This document shows positions 8,675 to 15,185 of a stretch of 29,341 nt of DNA, in pieces (the first letter of the stretch is position 1; every line of letters starts with the position of its first letter). The notes below the pieces were generated by a model. It was given only the letters and a program-made list of their open reading frames with translations. It was not told the origin of the DNA and ran no database searches. Made by a program: the position numbers and the translations under genes. This DNA is from Paracoccaceae bacterium (GTDB lineage: Bacteria; Pseudomonadota; Alphaproteobacteria; Rhodobacterales; Rhodobacteraceae). Where the stretch lies: NCBI GenBank assembly GCA_021767525.1, contig JAASTF010000006.1, positions 1 to 29,341 of the forward strand, written 5' to 3'.

Positions 8675-8856
8675 GCGCCGCCTGTCCCGTCTCCGTCCTG
8701 GGCTCGCAATTGCCGGAGCAATTCCTGGAACCGCTCGGGAATGTCATCTTCGAACAGATCGTCATACAGCCTTCTCAGGTTGTTATCGATCTGGTTCCTG
8801 CTGGGATCCGGGAGTGCGTCCTTCACCTTATCCCCTTTATTCTCAGGTCTAGCCAT
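8671..8856 (-). CDS. nepR: Anti-sigma factor NepR
   Basis: A 61-aa protein that holds EcfG inactive until phosphorylated PhyR binds it. The NepR core is plain: IDNNLRRLYDDLFEDDIP, then ERFQELLRQL, giving the two helices that wrap sigma or the PhyR sigma-like domain. Both ends are hydrophilic and likely disordered. The ATG at 8856 is preferred; a GTG two codons earlier (8862) is possible and neither has a strong ribosome site, so low translation may be part of the control. It is the first gene of nepR-ecfG-kinase and its stop codon overlaps the ecfG start. The EcfG promoter is about 66 nt upstream. Confidence 0.93.
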   Translation of the reverse strand: MARPENKGDKVKDALPDPSRNQIDNNLRRLYDDLFEDDIPERFQELLRQLRAQDGDGTGGA

Positions 8857-8914
8857 GGCCACGTGTGTGTCTCACTATTCTTTGGTCTTCGTAGGATATT
8901 TTTTTCTCGTTGAT

Positions 8915-8940
8915 GGAACCAAACGTTGTAACATGCCGTT
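8915..8940 (+). promoter_or_regulatory. sigma-EcfG promoter for phyR
   Basis: GGAAC at 8915-8919, 17-nt spacer, CGTT at 8937-8940, 37 nt before the phyR start. It is interlocked with the opposite promoter at 8922-8946. Confidence 0.85.
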
Positions 8941-8946
8941 GGTTCC
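8922..8946 (-). promoter_or_regulatory. sigma-EcfG promoter for nepR-ecfG-kinase
   Basis: Minus strand GGAAC at 8946-8942, 16-nt spacer, CGTT at 8925-8922. Its -10 lies in the spacer of the phyR promoter and the reverse is also true, giving a near-palindrome over 8915-8946. Confidence 0.85.
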
Positions 8947-8977
8947 CTGTTTGTGTAAACTTTTTTCGGAGGGGCCG

Positions 8978-9793
8978 ATGATCGAGACAAATCGTGCTGC
9001 CGATGTTTCTGCGGGCATCGCCGAGCATCTGCCATTTTTGCGCCGCTATGCGCGCGCACTTACCGGTAACCAGGCGTCCGGTGACGCCTACGCAGCCGCC
9101 ACGCTTGAAACCATCTTGGAGGATCGGTCGATTTTTTCAACCGGGCTGTCGCCACGCGTGGCGCTGTTCCGGGTGTTTCACACGGTCTGGAACAGCGCGG
9201 GTGCGCTTACCCAGGAATCCGAGGGCCGGCTGGAACGCGCGGCGCAGGATCACCTGTCGGTGCTGACCCCGCAAACGCGCCAGGCGCTTTTGCTGCACAG
9301 CATCGAACAGTTCAGCATCGACGATATCAGCCACATTATGCGCACCTCGCAACGCGAGGTCGAGGGGCTGCTTGAGATCGCCCAGAAAGAGGTCGATGCC
9401 CATGTGGCGGGCGACATTCTTATCATCGAGGATGAGCCGATCATCGCGATGGACATCCACGGCATCGTGTCGTCGATGGGTCACAACGTGGTGGGTATCG
9501 GACGCACCCGTGATGGCGCCGTCGACCTAGGCGCACGCAATGCACCCGACCTGATACTGGCCGATATTCGGCTGGCCGACGATTCATCGGGCATCGATGC
9601 GGTGAACGACCTGTTCGCGCAGTTCGGAGAAATCCCGGTGATCTTCATTACCGCTTTTCCGGAACGCCTGCTGACCGGCGAGCGGCCCGAACCCGCTTTC
9701 CTGATCGCCAAACCCTATACCGAGGACCAGGTTCGCTCGGCCGTGGGGCAGGCGATGTTCTTTGCGTCCTCGGAAACCCTGCTGGCGGGCTAA
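8978..9793 (+). CDS. phyR: General stress response regulator PhyR (sigma-like plus receiver)
   Basis: A 271-aa anti-anti-sigma factor. Residues about 10-140 form a sigma-like domain copying ECF regions 2 and 4 (LPFLRRYARALTG; LTPQTRQALLLHSIEQFSIDDISHIM) but lacking DNA-binding function. Residues about 145-265 are a receiver domain with acidic pocket Glu151/Asp152, phospho-acceptor Asp196 (LILADIRLAD), Thr225 (FITAF) and Lys245 (AKPY). When phosphorylated, the sigma-like part binds NepR and frees EcfG. The ATG at 8978 follows GGAGG by 5 nt. The long open frame running upstream to 8096 is on the antisense side of nepR-ecfG and is not coding. The gene is divergent from nepR-ecfG and shares its interlocked EcfG promoter region. 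Confidence 0.95.
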   Translation: MIETNRAADVSAGIAEHLPFLRRYARALTGNQASGDAYAAATLETILEDRSIFSTGLSPRVALFRVFHTVWNSAGALTQESEGRLERAAQDHLSVLTPQTRQALLLHSIEQFSIDDISHIMRTSQREVEGLLEIAQKEVDAHVAGDILIIEDEPIIAMDIHGIVSSMGHNVVGIGRTRDGAVDLGARNAPDLILADIRLADDSSGIDAVNDLFAQFGEIPVIFITAFPERLLTGERPEPAFLIAKPYTEDQVRSAVGQAMFFASSETLLAG

Positions 9794-9808
9794 GGCCCGC
9801 CTGCGGGC
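9784..9808 (+). terminator. Possible hairpin(s) at the phyR stop codon
   Basis: GGCGGGC (9784-9790) can pair with GCCCGCC (9795-9801), or GCCCGC (9795-9800) with GCGGGC (9803-9808); the two hairpins exclude each other. There is no T-run, so it may weaken read-through into exoD, not stop it fully. Confidence 0.3.
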
Positions 9809-9817
9809 ACTTGTAAG

Positions 9818-9842
9818 GGAACCCGTCGGCCCCACTTGCGTT
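9818..9842 (+). promoter_or_regulatory. sigma-EcfG promoter for exoD-like gene
   Basis: GGAAC at 9818-9822, 16-nt spacer, CGTT at 9839-9842, 28 nt before the start codon. Confidence 0.75.
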
Positions 9843-9870
9843 GATTGGACGATCAGTGGGTGGGGAATGA

Positions 9871-10458
9871 ATGACGGACACCAACAACCAAATCATCGGC
9901 TCGGTCGTGGATGACGTGCGCGCCGTCGCGCAAGACCGCGACACCGTCAGCATACGCGCCGTGGTCGAGAACCTTGGCAGCGTTTCGCAAAACGGAATGA
10001 TGCTGGTGCCTGCGCTGATCGCGGCCACACCGCTTAGCGGCATTCCCGGGCTGACCGCTATTTGCGGCCTCACCATTACCCTGATCGCCGCCCAGATGGT
10101 GTTCGGGCGCAAACAATTGTGGCTGCCCGACTGGATCATGCGGCGTAGTGTCGATGCCGACGACCTGCGCAGCGCGCTGGACAAATCCGACCGCGCGATA
10201 CGGTTCCTGGATCGGCACACGCATCAAAGGCTGCGCTTTTTCGTTCGTGCGCCGGGTCGGATGCTGATAAAGGTCGTGTGCCTGCTGTGCGGGCTGACCA
10301 TGCCGTTTCTCGAATTGCTGCCCTTTACCGGATCGCTGATGGGTGCGACGGTCACGATGCTGTCGATTTCTCTTTTGGTGCGTGACGGGCTGTTCGCGGT
10401 TCTGGGCCTTGCTTTTCTTGGCACGACGGTGGCGGTCGTCGCCACCTTGCTGACCTAG
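9871..10458 (+). CDS. ExoD family exopolysaccharide synthesis-related membrane protein
   Basis: A 195-aa inner-membrane protein of the ExoD family. Hydrophobic stretches lie at about 43-62, 64-82, 130-150 and 158-193. Family features are the N-terminal region with VSIRAVVENLG, LVPALIAATPLSGIPGLTAICGL, and the loop FGRKQLWLPDWI. ExoD was named from Rhizobium mutants affected in exopolysaccharide and alkali tolerance; its biochemical activity is unknown. The ATG at 9871 has a GGGGA ribosome site. A perfect EcfG promoter lies just upstream, separate from that of phyR. It is convergent with the trkHA operon, with only 14 nt between stop codons. Confidence 0.85.
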   Translation: MTDTNNQIIGSVVDDVRAVAQDRDTVSIRAVVENLGSVSQNGMMLVPALIAATPLSGIPGLTAICGLTITLIAAQMVFGRKQLWLPDWIMRRSVDADDLRSALDKSDRAIRFLDRHTHQRLRFFVRAPGRMLIKVVCLLCGLTMPFLELLPFTGSLMGATVTMLSISLLVRDGLFAVLGLAFLGTTVAVVATLLT

Positions 10459-10472
10459 CCGGTCCCGCGGGT

Positions 10473-11126
10473 TCAGCCAGATTCGTCGAAAATCTTATCC
10501 AGCGCGTCGCGCGCCTCGGGTGCGGCGGCAATCAGGATACGGTCGCCCGCGCGCAAGGTGCAATCGGCCCCGATCCGCGCGGCCTCGCCTTCGCGCAGGC
10601 GGGCCACGGCGCGGCTGCGGTCGGGCAGGTCCAGCTGCCCCAGCGTCTGCCCGTCATACGCGTCGTCCAGAAGGTAGCTGCCGAATTCAAGCCCCTCGGC
10701 GATTTCGATCTGCGACCACACGCGCGAGTGATGCTTGATCGACCGCGAAATCGACTTGGCCACCGTCGCATGGGGTGTCACCACGTCATCGAAACCCAGC
10801 TCGTCGCAGACATCCAGCAATTCCGAGCGCACGATCTGAAGGACGATCCGCTCGAACCCGATCGAGCGCCCGACCACCGCCGACAGGATGTTCACATCAT
10901 CGTGGTTCGTCACCAGGATCAGGGCATGCGCCTCGTCACCGAAGGCGTCGCGCAAGGTTTGCGGCAGGGTGCCGTCGCCCTCGATGAAACCGCAGTCGAT
11001 GCGGTCCGACACGGTGTCAAGCCGCTCGCGCGATTGATCGACAAGGACGACATCGTTTCCCGCCTCAAGCAGCTCGGTCACCAACGCCACGCCCAGGCGC
11101 GACGCCCCCACAACCACGATACGCAT
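10473..11126 (-). CDS. TrkA-type potassium uptake regulatory protein
   Basis: A 217-aa cytoplasmic subunit that gates the Trk potassium channel by binding nucleotide. The N-terminal Rossmann (RCK/TrkA_N) domain begins MRIVVVGASRLGVALVTELLEAGNDVVLVD, with Asp ending the second strand as in NAD(H)-binding sites, and spans about 1-125. A TrkA_C domain covers about 135-215 (QIEIAEGLEFGSYLL ... LRAGDRILIAA). The length is that of a single-RCK protein, unlike the double-length enterobacterial TrkA. The ATG at 11126 is preferred because GGAGG lies 9 nt upstream; an in-frame TTG at 11132 is too close to it. It follows trkH by 6 nt and is cotranscribed. Confidence 0.9.
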   Translation of the reverse strand: MRIVVVGASRLGVALVTELLEAGNDVVLVDQSRERLDTVSDRIDCGFIEGDGTLPQTLRDAFGDEAHALILVTNHDDVNILSAVVGRSIGFERIVLQIVRSELLDVCDELGFDDVVTPHATVAKSISRSIKHHSRVWSQIEIAEGLEFGSYLLDDAYDGQTLGQLDLPDRSRAVARLREGEAARIGADCTLRAGDRILIAAAPEARDALDKIFDESG

Positions 11127-11132
11127 CGGCAA

Positions 11133-12569
11133 TTACCTCCGTTTTACCCAGGTGTTCGGCATCAACAGGATGATCAGGGCGATGAATTCCAACCTGCCCA
11201 AAAGCATCAGCACACCCAGTGTCAGCTTCAGGTGCAGCGCCATGTCCGGCCCGGTCAGGCCCTGGCTTAATCCCACGGTCGACAGCGCCGAGGTGACTTC
11301 GAACAACGCGGCCAGGGGCGCGGCGTCGGACACCAGGAAGATGATCCAACCCACCAGCAGGCTGGTCAGGTATAGCGCCACAAGCGTCGCCACCGCGATC
11401 AGGTGATCGGCCGCAACCCGATTGCCGTTGTCCCGCAGATAGGTGACCGCGCTGCGCGGCACCGCCACACGCGCAAAGCTAAGCCGCACCACCTGCACCA
11501 GCAAGACCAGCCGTCCTACCTTGATCCCCCCGCCGGTCGAGCCTACGTCGCCACCGATGAACATCGCGACCAGGATAAGCGGCAAAAGCGCCACGTGGCT
11601 TGAAACCTCGCTGGTGGAAAAGCCCGCCGTGCTGAAGGCCGACAGGAAATTCAGCGCCCCCCGATAAAGCTCGTCCGGGCTGGCGCGGTTCACGCCCAGA
11701 TCGATCGCCACGAACAAGGCCGTCGCCCCCAGCATCAGCCCCAGGGCTGCGCGGGTATGGCTGTTGCGCAGGGCGCCCCGCAACCCGTCGCGCGGGATCT
11801 GGACATAGACAAGCAGCGAAACCGCCGCCAGAACGCAGATCGCCATGACCACACCCTGCGCCGGCAGCGAGTAGCTGGCAAGGCTGTCGGCACGTGGGCT
11901 GAACCCGCCCGTGGAAACCGCCGCCAGGGCCACACAGATCGCCTCCCACCAGCCGGGGATCACCGCCAGGCAGGCCAGCACGGCCACCACGCTTAGACCG
12001 GCATAGGCCACCAAAACCCGCTGCGCCTGCAAGCGCAGCGAACTGCCCTTGTCGCGGGTCGAAAAGCTGGTGTCGCCCATGGCCAATGTCGCCCCAGTCG
12101 AGCCGGAAAAGATCGCCAGGCCGGCAAAGGCGATGGCAAAGCCGCCGCACCATTGGATCCACGCCCGCAAGAGATGCCCGACGACCGGCCAGCCATCCGT
12201 ATCGCCCGCCAAGCTAAGCCCGGTCGAGGTGATGCCCGACACCGCCTCGAACAGCGCATCCCACGCCGGCATTCCCAACACGACGAAGGGCGGCACCACA
12301 ATCAGGCTGGCGATCAGAAACACCAGGGCAAAGGTTGCCAGCGCCTCTATCTGGCGCAGGTCGGCCGGAAAGGTCGCGTTGCGGTGATACAACGTCATGG
12401 CCAGCAGCCCGACGATCTGCCCGGCCAGCGACCAGGCCAGCGCCCCCTGCCCCGTGATAACGGCCACCACGGCCGGCGGCGCGACAACGGCCAGAAAAAC
12501 CGGCGCCTGCTGGGCCAGCGCGCGCAAGACAACGGCAGGGCGCGCAACAAGGGCGGTCGAGGTCGACAT
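11133..12569 (-). CDS. TrkH family potassium transporter
   Basis: A 478-aa inner-membrane K+ channel/transporter subunit with four M1-P-M2 repeats. Selectivity-filter-like loops include SGITSTGLSL, AAVSTGGFSP, SAFSTAGFST and SALSTVGLSQ, one per repeat, each with the central Gly. The motif GGDVGSTGGGIKVGR, typical of TrkH intramembrane loops, is present near residue 350. Potassium uptake is an early response to osmotic shock, so its place in a GSR island makes sense. The start codon at 12569 lacks a strong ribosome site. A perfect EcfG promoter (12611-12636, minus) is 42 nt upstream, with the partner trkA gene immediately downstream. Confidence 0.92.
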   Translation of the reverse strand: MSTSTALVARPAVVLRALAQQAPVFLAVVAPPAVVAVITGQGALAWSLAGQIVGLLAMTLYHRNATFPADLRQIEALATFALVFLIASLIVVPPFVVLGMPAWDALFEAVSGITSTGLSLAGDTDGWPVVGHLLRAWIQWCGGFAIAFAGLAIFSGSTGATLAMGDTSFSTRDKGSSLRLQAQRVLVAYAGLSVVAVLACLAVIPGWWEAICVALAAVSTGGFSPRADSLASYSLPAQGVVMAICVLAAVSLLVYVQIPRDGLRGALRNSHTRAALGLMLGATALFVAIDLGVNRASPDELYRGALNFLSAFSTAGFSTSEVSSHVALLPLILVAMFIGGDVGSTGGGIKVGRLVLLVQVVRLSFARVAVPRSAVTYLRDNGNRVAADHLIAVATLVALYLTSLLVGWIIFLVSDAAPLAALFEVTSALSTVGLSQGLTGPDMALHLKLTLGVLMLLGRLEFIALIILLMPNTWVKRR

Positions 12570-12610
12570 GGCGGCTCACGCACCGAAGTTTACACAAAAC
12601 ATCCGTGGCC

Positions 12611-12636
12611 AACGCGCAACCCGGCCTTTCGGTTCC
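12611..12636 (-). promoter_or_regulatory. sigma-EcfG promoter for trkH-trkA
   Basis: Minus strand GGAAC at 12636-12632, 17-nt spacer, CGTT at 12614-12611. Confidence 0.75.
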
Positions 12637-12694
12637 CGCCGGCGCCGATCCGGCGCTTGTGTCGCGCAAAGGTGGAAAAACTGCGGCTTGGGGC

Positions 12695-12720
12695 GGAACA
12701 ACCCGGGCCCCGCGCTCGTT
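12695..12720 (+). promoter_or_regulatory. sigma-EcfG promoter for PfpI-family gene
   Basis: GGAAC at 12695-12699, 17-nt spacer, CGTT at 12717-12720, 38 nt before the start. It diverges from the trkHA promoter 58 nt away. Confidence 0.78.
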
Positions 12721-12758
12721 TTCCCGGCAAGTCAATCAACCCAAAAAGGAGCTTTCGA

Positions 12759-13319
12759 ATGCCCGAGATGAAAGATGCACGCATCGTGATCATGGCCACC
12801 CACGGTTTCGAACAATCCGAACTTGAGGTGCCGCTGGAAGAGCTGCGCAAAACCGGCGCCCATGTCGATGTCGCAACGCTGGACGGACAAGAGATCACCG
12901 GCTGGGACGAGGCCGACTGGGGCCGCAAGGTGCCGGGCGATGTGAAGATCGCGGATGTCAGCGTATCGGATTATGACTGCCTGGTTCTGCCGGGTGGCCA
13001 GATCAACCCCGACCTGTTGCGCGTCGATGACAAGGCGGTTGGCGTGGTGCGCGATTTCGTTGCGGGCAACAAGATCGTCGCCGCGATCTGCCATGCGCCC
13101 TGGCTGCTGATCGAGGCCGATGTGATGCGCGGGCGGGATGCCACGTCGTATCATTCGATCGCCACCGACCTGAAAAACGCCGGCGCCAACTGGAAGGACG
13201 AGGCGGTGGTCGTGTCGAACGGCATCGTAACCAGCCGCAACCCGGACGATCTGGACGCCTTCGTTGCGAAAATCGTCGAAGAGGTGAAGGAAGGCGAACA
13301 CAAGCGCCGCGTCGCCTGA
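12759..13319 (+). CDS. PfpI/DJ-1 family protein (type 1 glutamine amidotransferase-like)
   Basis: A 186-aa cytoplasmic protein of the DJ-1/PfpI superfamily. The catalytic triad features are Glu18 (HGFEQSE) and the nucleophile elbow AAICHAPWLL with Cys111-His112. The middle segment DYDCLVLPGGQINPDLLR is diagnostic of PfpI/YhbO-type proteins. Members are reported to act as stress-induced chaperones, deglycases or proteases, and these activities are still debated. AAGGAGC lies 7 nt before the ATG at 12759. A perfect EcfG promoter precedes it and a very strong terminator follows, so it is a single-gene stress-induced unit. Confidence 0.9.
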   Translation: MPEMKDARIVIMATHGFEQSELEVPLEELRKTGAHVDVATLDGQEITGWDEADWGRKVPGDVKIADVSVSDYDCLVLPGGQINPDLLRVDDKAVGVVRDFVAGNKIVAAICHAPWLLIEADVMRGRDATSYHSIATDLKNAGANWKDEAVVVSNGIVTSRNPDDLDAFVAKIVEEVKEGEHKRRVA

Positions 13320-13370
13320 CATATCGCAAGACCGAACCGGCCCGGCGCCTCCCATCCGGGTCGTTTCACG

Positions 13371-13405
13371 ATGCCGCCGGATTTTGTCCGGCGGCATTTT
13401 TGTTT
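13371..13405 (+). terminator. Rho-independent terminator after PfpI gene
   Basis: Eleven-bp perfect stem (ATGCCGCCGGA at 13371-13381 with its complement at 13387-13397), 5-nt loop, then TTTTTGTTT. Confidence 0.9.
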
Positions 13406-13427
13406 GCCGGTAATCCGGCGGCGGGCC

Positions 13428-13598
13428 CTAGCTGGTGGCGATCAACGTGATCGATGCGCCGGCCAACCCGATCAACAGCAGGAACGCCTTGCGCCGCCCG
13501 GGCCGGCGCGACATGGGCCGGCGCAGATCGAACCCGATCCGATTCCGCCGATCCTTGGGCCATGTTTTGTGGCTTTGTCCTTTCAGGGGGCGTGACAA
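13428..13598 (-). CDS. Possible small basic one-TM protein (TTG start)
   Basis: A 56-codon frame in the otherwise empty 13406-13627 gap. It would start at TTG (13598-13596), 6 nt after a GGAGG. The first 37 residues are very basic (many Arg, for example PKDRRNRIGFDLRRP), followed by one membrane helix (KAFLLLIGLAGASITLIA) and the end. Third-codon G/C bias is good in the last two-thirds. An ATG-started shorter form (28 aa, from 13514) is also possible. I do not recognise the family. It lies beyond the terminator of the PRC gene and shows no promoter, so it is tentative. Confidence 0.35.
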   Translation of the reverse strand: MSRPLKGQSHKTWPKDRRNRIGFDLRRPMSRRPGRRKAFLLLIGLAGASITLIATS

Positions 13599-13627
13599 TG
13601 CAGGCCTCCAATTCGCCGCCGGCAGGT

Positions 13628-13657
13628 AAAAAAGGGGCGACCGTGCGGCCGCCCCTT
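13628..13657 (-). terminator. Rho-independent terminator after triple PRC gene
   Basis: On the minus strand AAGGGGCG pairs with CGCCCCTT (13657-13650 with 13639-13632), running into a run of six T (13633-13628), 21 nt after the stop codon of the gene at 13678. Confidence 0.75.
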
Positions 13658-13677
13658 CGTCATGCGCAAGACCGCGA

Positions 13678-15051
13678 TCACTCGCTCCAGCGGTCCATCT
13701 GCTCCAGCTCGTCGCGGGTCTGCGACAGGTTCACGCGCACATCGCCAAAGGCGGTGTCCACCTCTTTGTCGATGCTCAGCTGGTCATAGGCCAGTGCAAC
13801 CGGCTTTTCGCCGATACCCAAAAAGCCACCGACATCGACGATCACCTCGGTCACGTCGCCCGCGTCGTTCATCAGCAAACGCGAGATGTTGCCCACCTCG
13901 TCGCCGTTCGCGTCATAGACCGGCGCGCCGTCCAGTTCTTCGGCGGCGATCATTTCCTCGCCCCCGGTTTCGGTGTTGGTCATGCCTTCGGCCGATTGGT
14001 CGGCCTGCATGGCGCCATCGTCGGATTGCGCCATCTGCTGACCGGATTGCCCGTCAGTCTGGGCCATGTCCTCTTGGGTCATGTATTGCTCGCCCGCGTC
14101 CTGCGAAGCAGCCTGATCGTAGCTGTCTTTTTCTTCCAGGGCACTGCGGTCGCCGGTGTAGACGACGAACCATTCGTTGTCGGCATCGCTGTCGCTGTCA
14201 CGCACGAAACGCAGCTCTTCCATCGTGGTTTCGACTTCTTTTTCGTCGATCCCAAGGAAACCGCCCACATCCATCGTGACCGATTTGATCTGGCCTTCGC
14301 GGCTCAGAACAACGCCGCCGATTTCGCCGATCCGTTCCCAGTCGTCTTCGACCGCGCTCAGCTCTTGCGGCAGCTCGTCGCCGGTCGATCCTTCGCCGGG
14401 GATATAGACCGGGTGGCCGGTCAGGTCGGCGGCACGGATCGTCAGCCCGTTCGATTCCATCTGCGTCGACTGCATCGACTGCTGGCTGTCATCGCCATTC
14501 ATCTGCGCCGACTGGCCGGTGGCGCCGCCGGTGTTCGACTGGTCCGACTGGCTGTTGTCGGCCATCTGCGATTGCTGCTGGCTGACCGACTGCTGACCTT
14601 CGCTTTCGGCCTGGGCCTGGTCGAATTCCTCGGCCTCTTCCAGGGTCACCTTGTCGCCGGTATAGACGACAAAGATCTGGCCTTCCTGACCGCCCTGCTT
14701 GACCGTCACGTTGTCCATCGAAAGGCCAACCGTGTCGGCGCTGGCATTGGCGGCATCGCTTGCCGACAGAACCACGGTCGAGACATTGCCCTGATCGTCG
14801 ACGAACACATCGCTGACGCTGCCGATTTCCGTCCAGTCGTCAGGCACTTCGGACATGTCCATGCCGGACAGATCCTCCGAGGCGCCTTCGGCCGGCATGT
14901 AGACCGTTGCGTTCATCAGGTTCGACACGCGCATTTCCTGCGCGCCGATGCTGACTTCCATTTCACTGTTCGCGTTGTTGGCGTGTTGCTCGGCCGCGAC
15001 GGGCATTGCCGTCATCGCCACCAAGGCCGTTGTCGTAAGGAGACGTTTCAT
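13678..15051 (-). CDS. Secreted protein with three PRC-barrel domains and Gln/Ser-rich linkers
   Basis: A 457-aa exported protein. A signal peptide (1-20, ending PVAA) is followed by PRC-like repeat 1 (about 38-145), linker (about 146-200, rich in Q, S, M), repeat 2 (about 201-311), linker (about 312-365, rich in Q, D, M), and repeat 3 (about 366-446). Repeats 2 and 3 keep the core DVGGFLGI(D/G)EK; repeat 1 has lost it (VVLSASDAANAS), so it has diverged. The linkers look disordered and probably space the domains in the periplasm. The protein is strongly acidic. AAGGAT precedes the ATG at 15051. A GGAAC-N17-GGTT promoter candidate sits 59 nt upstream and a terminator follows. It is a larger relative of the protein at 1126-1614. 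Confidence 0.85.
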   Translation of the reverse strand: MKRLLTTTALVAMTAMPVAAEQHANNANSEMEVSIGAQEMRVSNLMNATVYMPAEGASEDLSGMDMSEVPDDWTEIGSVSDVFVDDQGNVSTVVLSASDAANASADTVGLSMDNVTVKQGGQEGQIFVVYTGDKVTLEEAEEFDQAQAESEGQQSVSQQQSQMADNSQSDQSNTGGATGQSAQMNGDDSQQSMQSTQMESNGLTIRAADLTGHPVYIPGEGSTGDELPQELSAVEDDWERIGEIGGVVLSREGQIKSVTMDVGGFLGIDEKEVETTMEELRFVRDSDSDADNEWFVVYTGDRSALEEKDSYDQAASQDAGEQYMTQEDMAQTDGQSGQQMAQSDDGAMQADQSAEGMTNTETGGEEMIAAEELDGAPVYDANGDEVGNISRLLMNDAGDVTEVIVDVGGFLGIGEKPVALAYDQLSIDKEVDTAFGDVRVNLSQTRDELEQMDRWSE

Positions 15052-15109
15052 AAACCATCCTTTCGGTTATACGCTTTCTACCGCGGCGCTAGGCCGCGGT
15101 CTTGTTTTC

Positions 15110-15135
15110 AACCTGTCGGATGGCCGCGCTGTTCC
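15110..15135 (-). promoter_or_regulatory. Probable variant EcfG promoter for triple PRC gene (GGAAC-N17-GGTT)
   Basis: Minus strand GGAAC at 15135-15131, 17-nt spacer, GGTT at 15113-15110 (one mismatch), 59 nt before the start codon. Confidence 0.5.
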
Positions 15136-15159
15136 GTCGATTAGCGGGAATCTTTTTTC

Positions 15160-15185
15160 GGAACCGATTGGCCACGGGCGCCGTT
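15160..15185 (+). promoter_or_regulatory. Orphan EcfG-type promoter, antisense to AI-2E gene
   Basis: GGAAC at 15160-15164, 17-nt spacer, CGTT at 15182-15185. It is a perfect match but points into the 3' end of the minus-strand transporter gene, with its -10 touching that gene's stop codon. No plus-strand gene follows until 16443. Confidence 0.4.

Noticed and set aside
8096..8977. Upstream extension of phyR
   Set aside because: It is antisense to ecfG and nepR, and the proper start has GGAGG and matches PhyR length.
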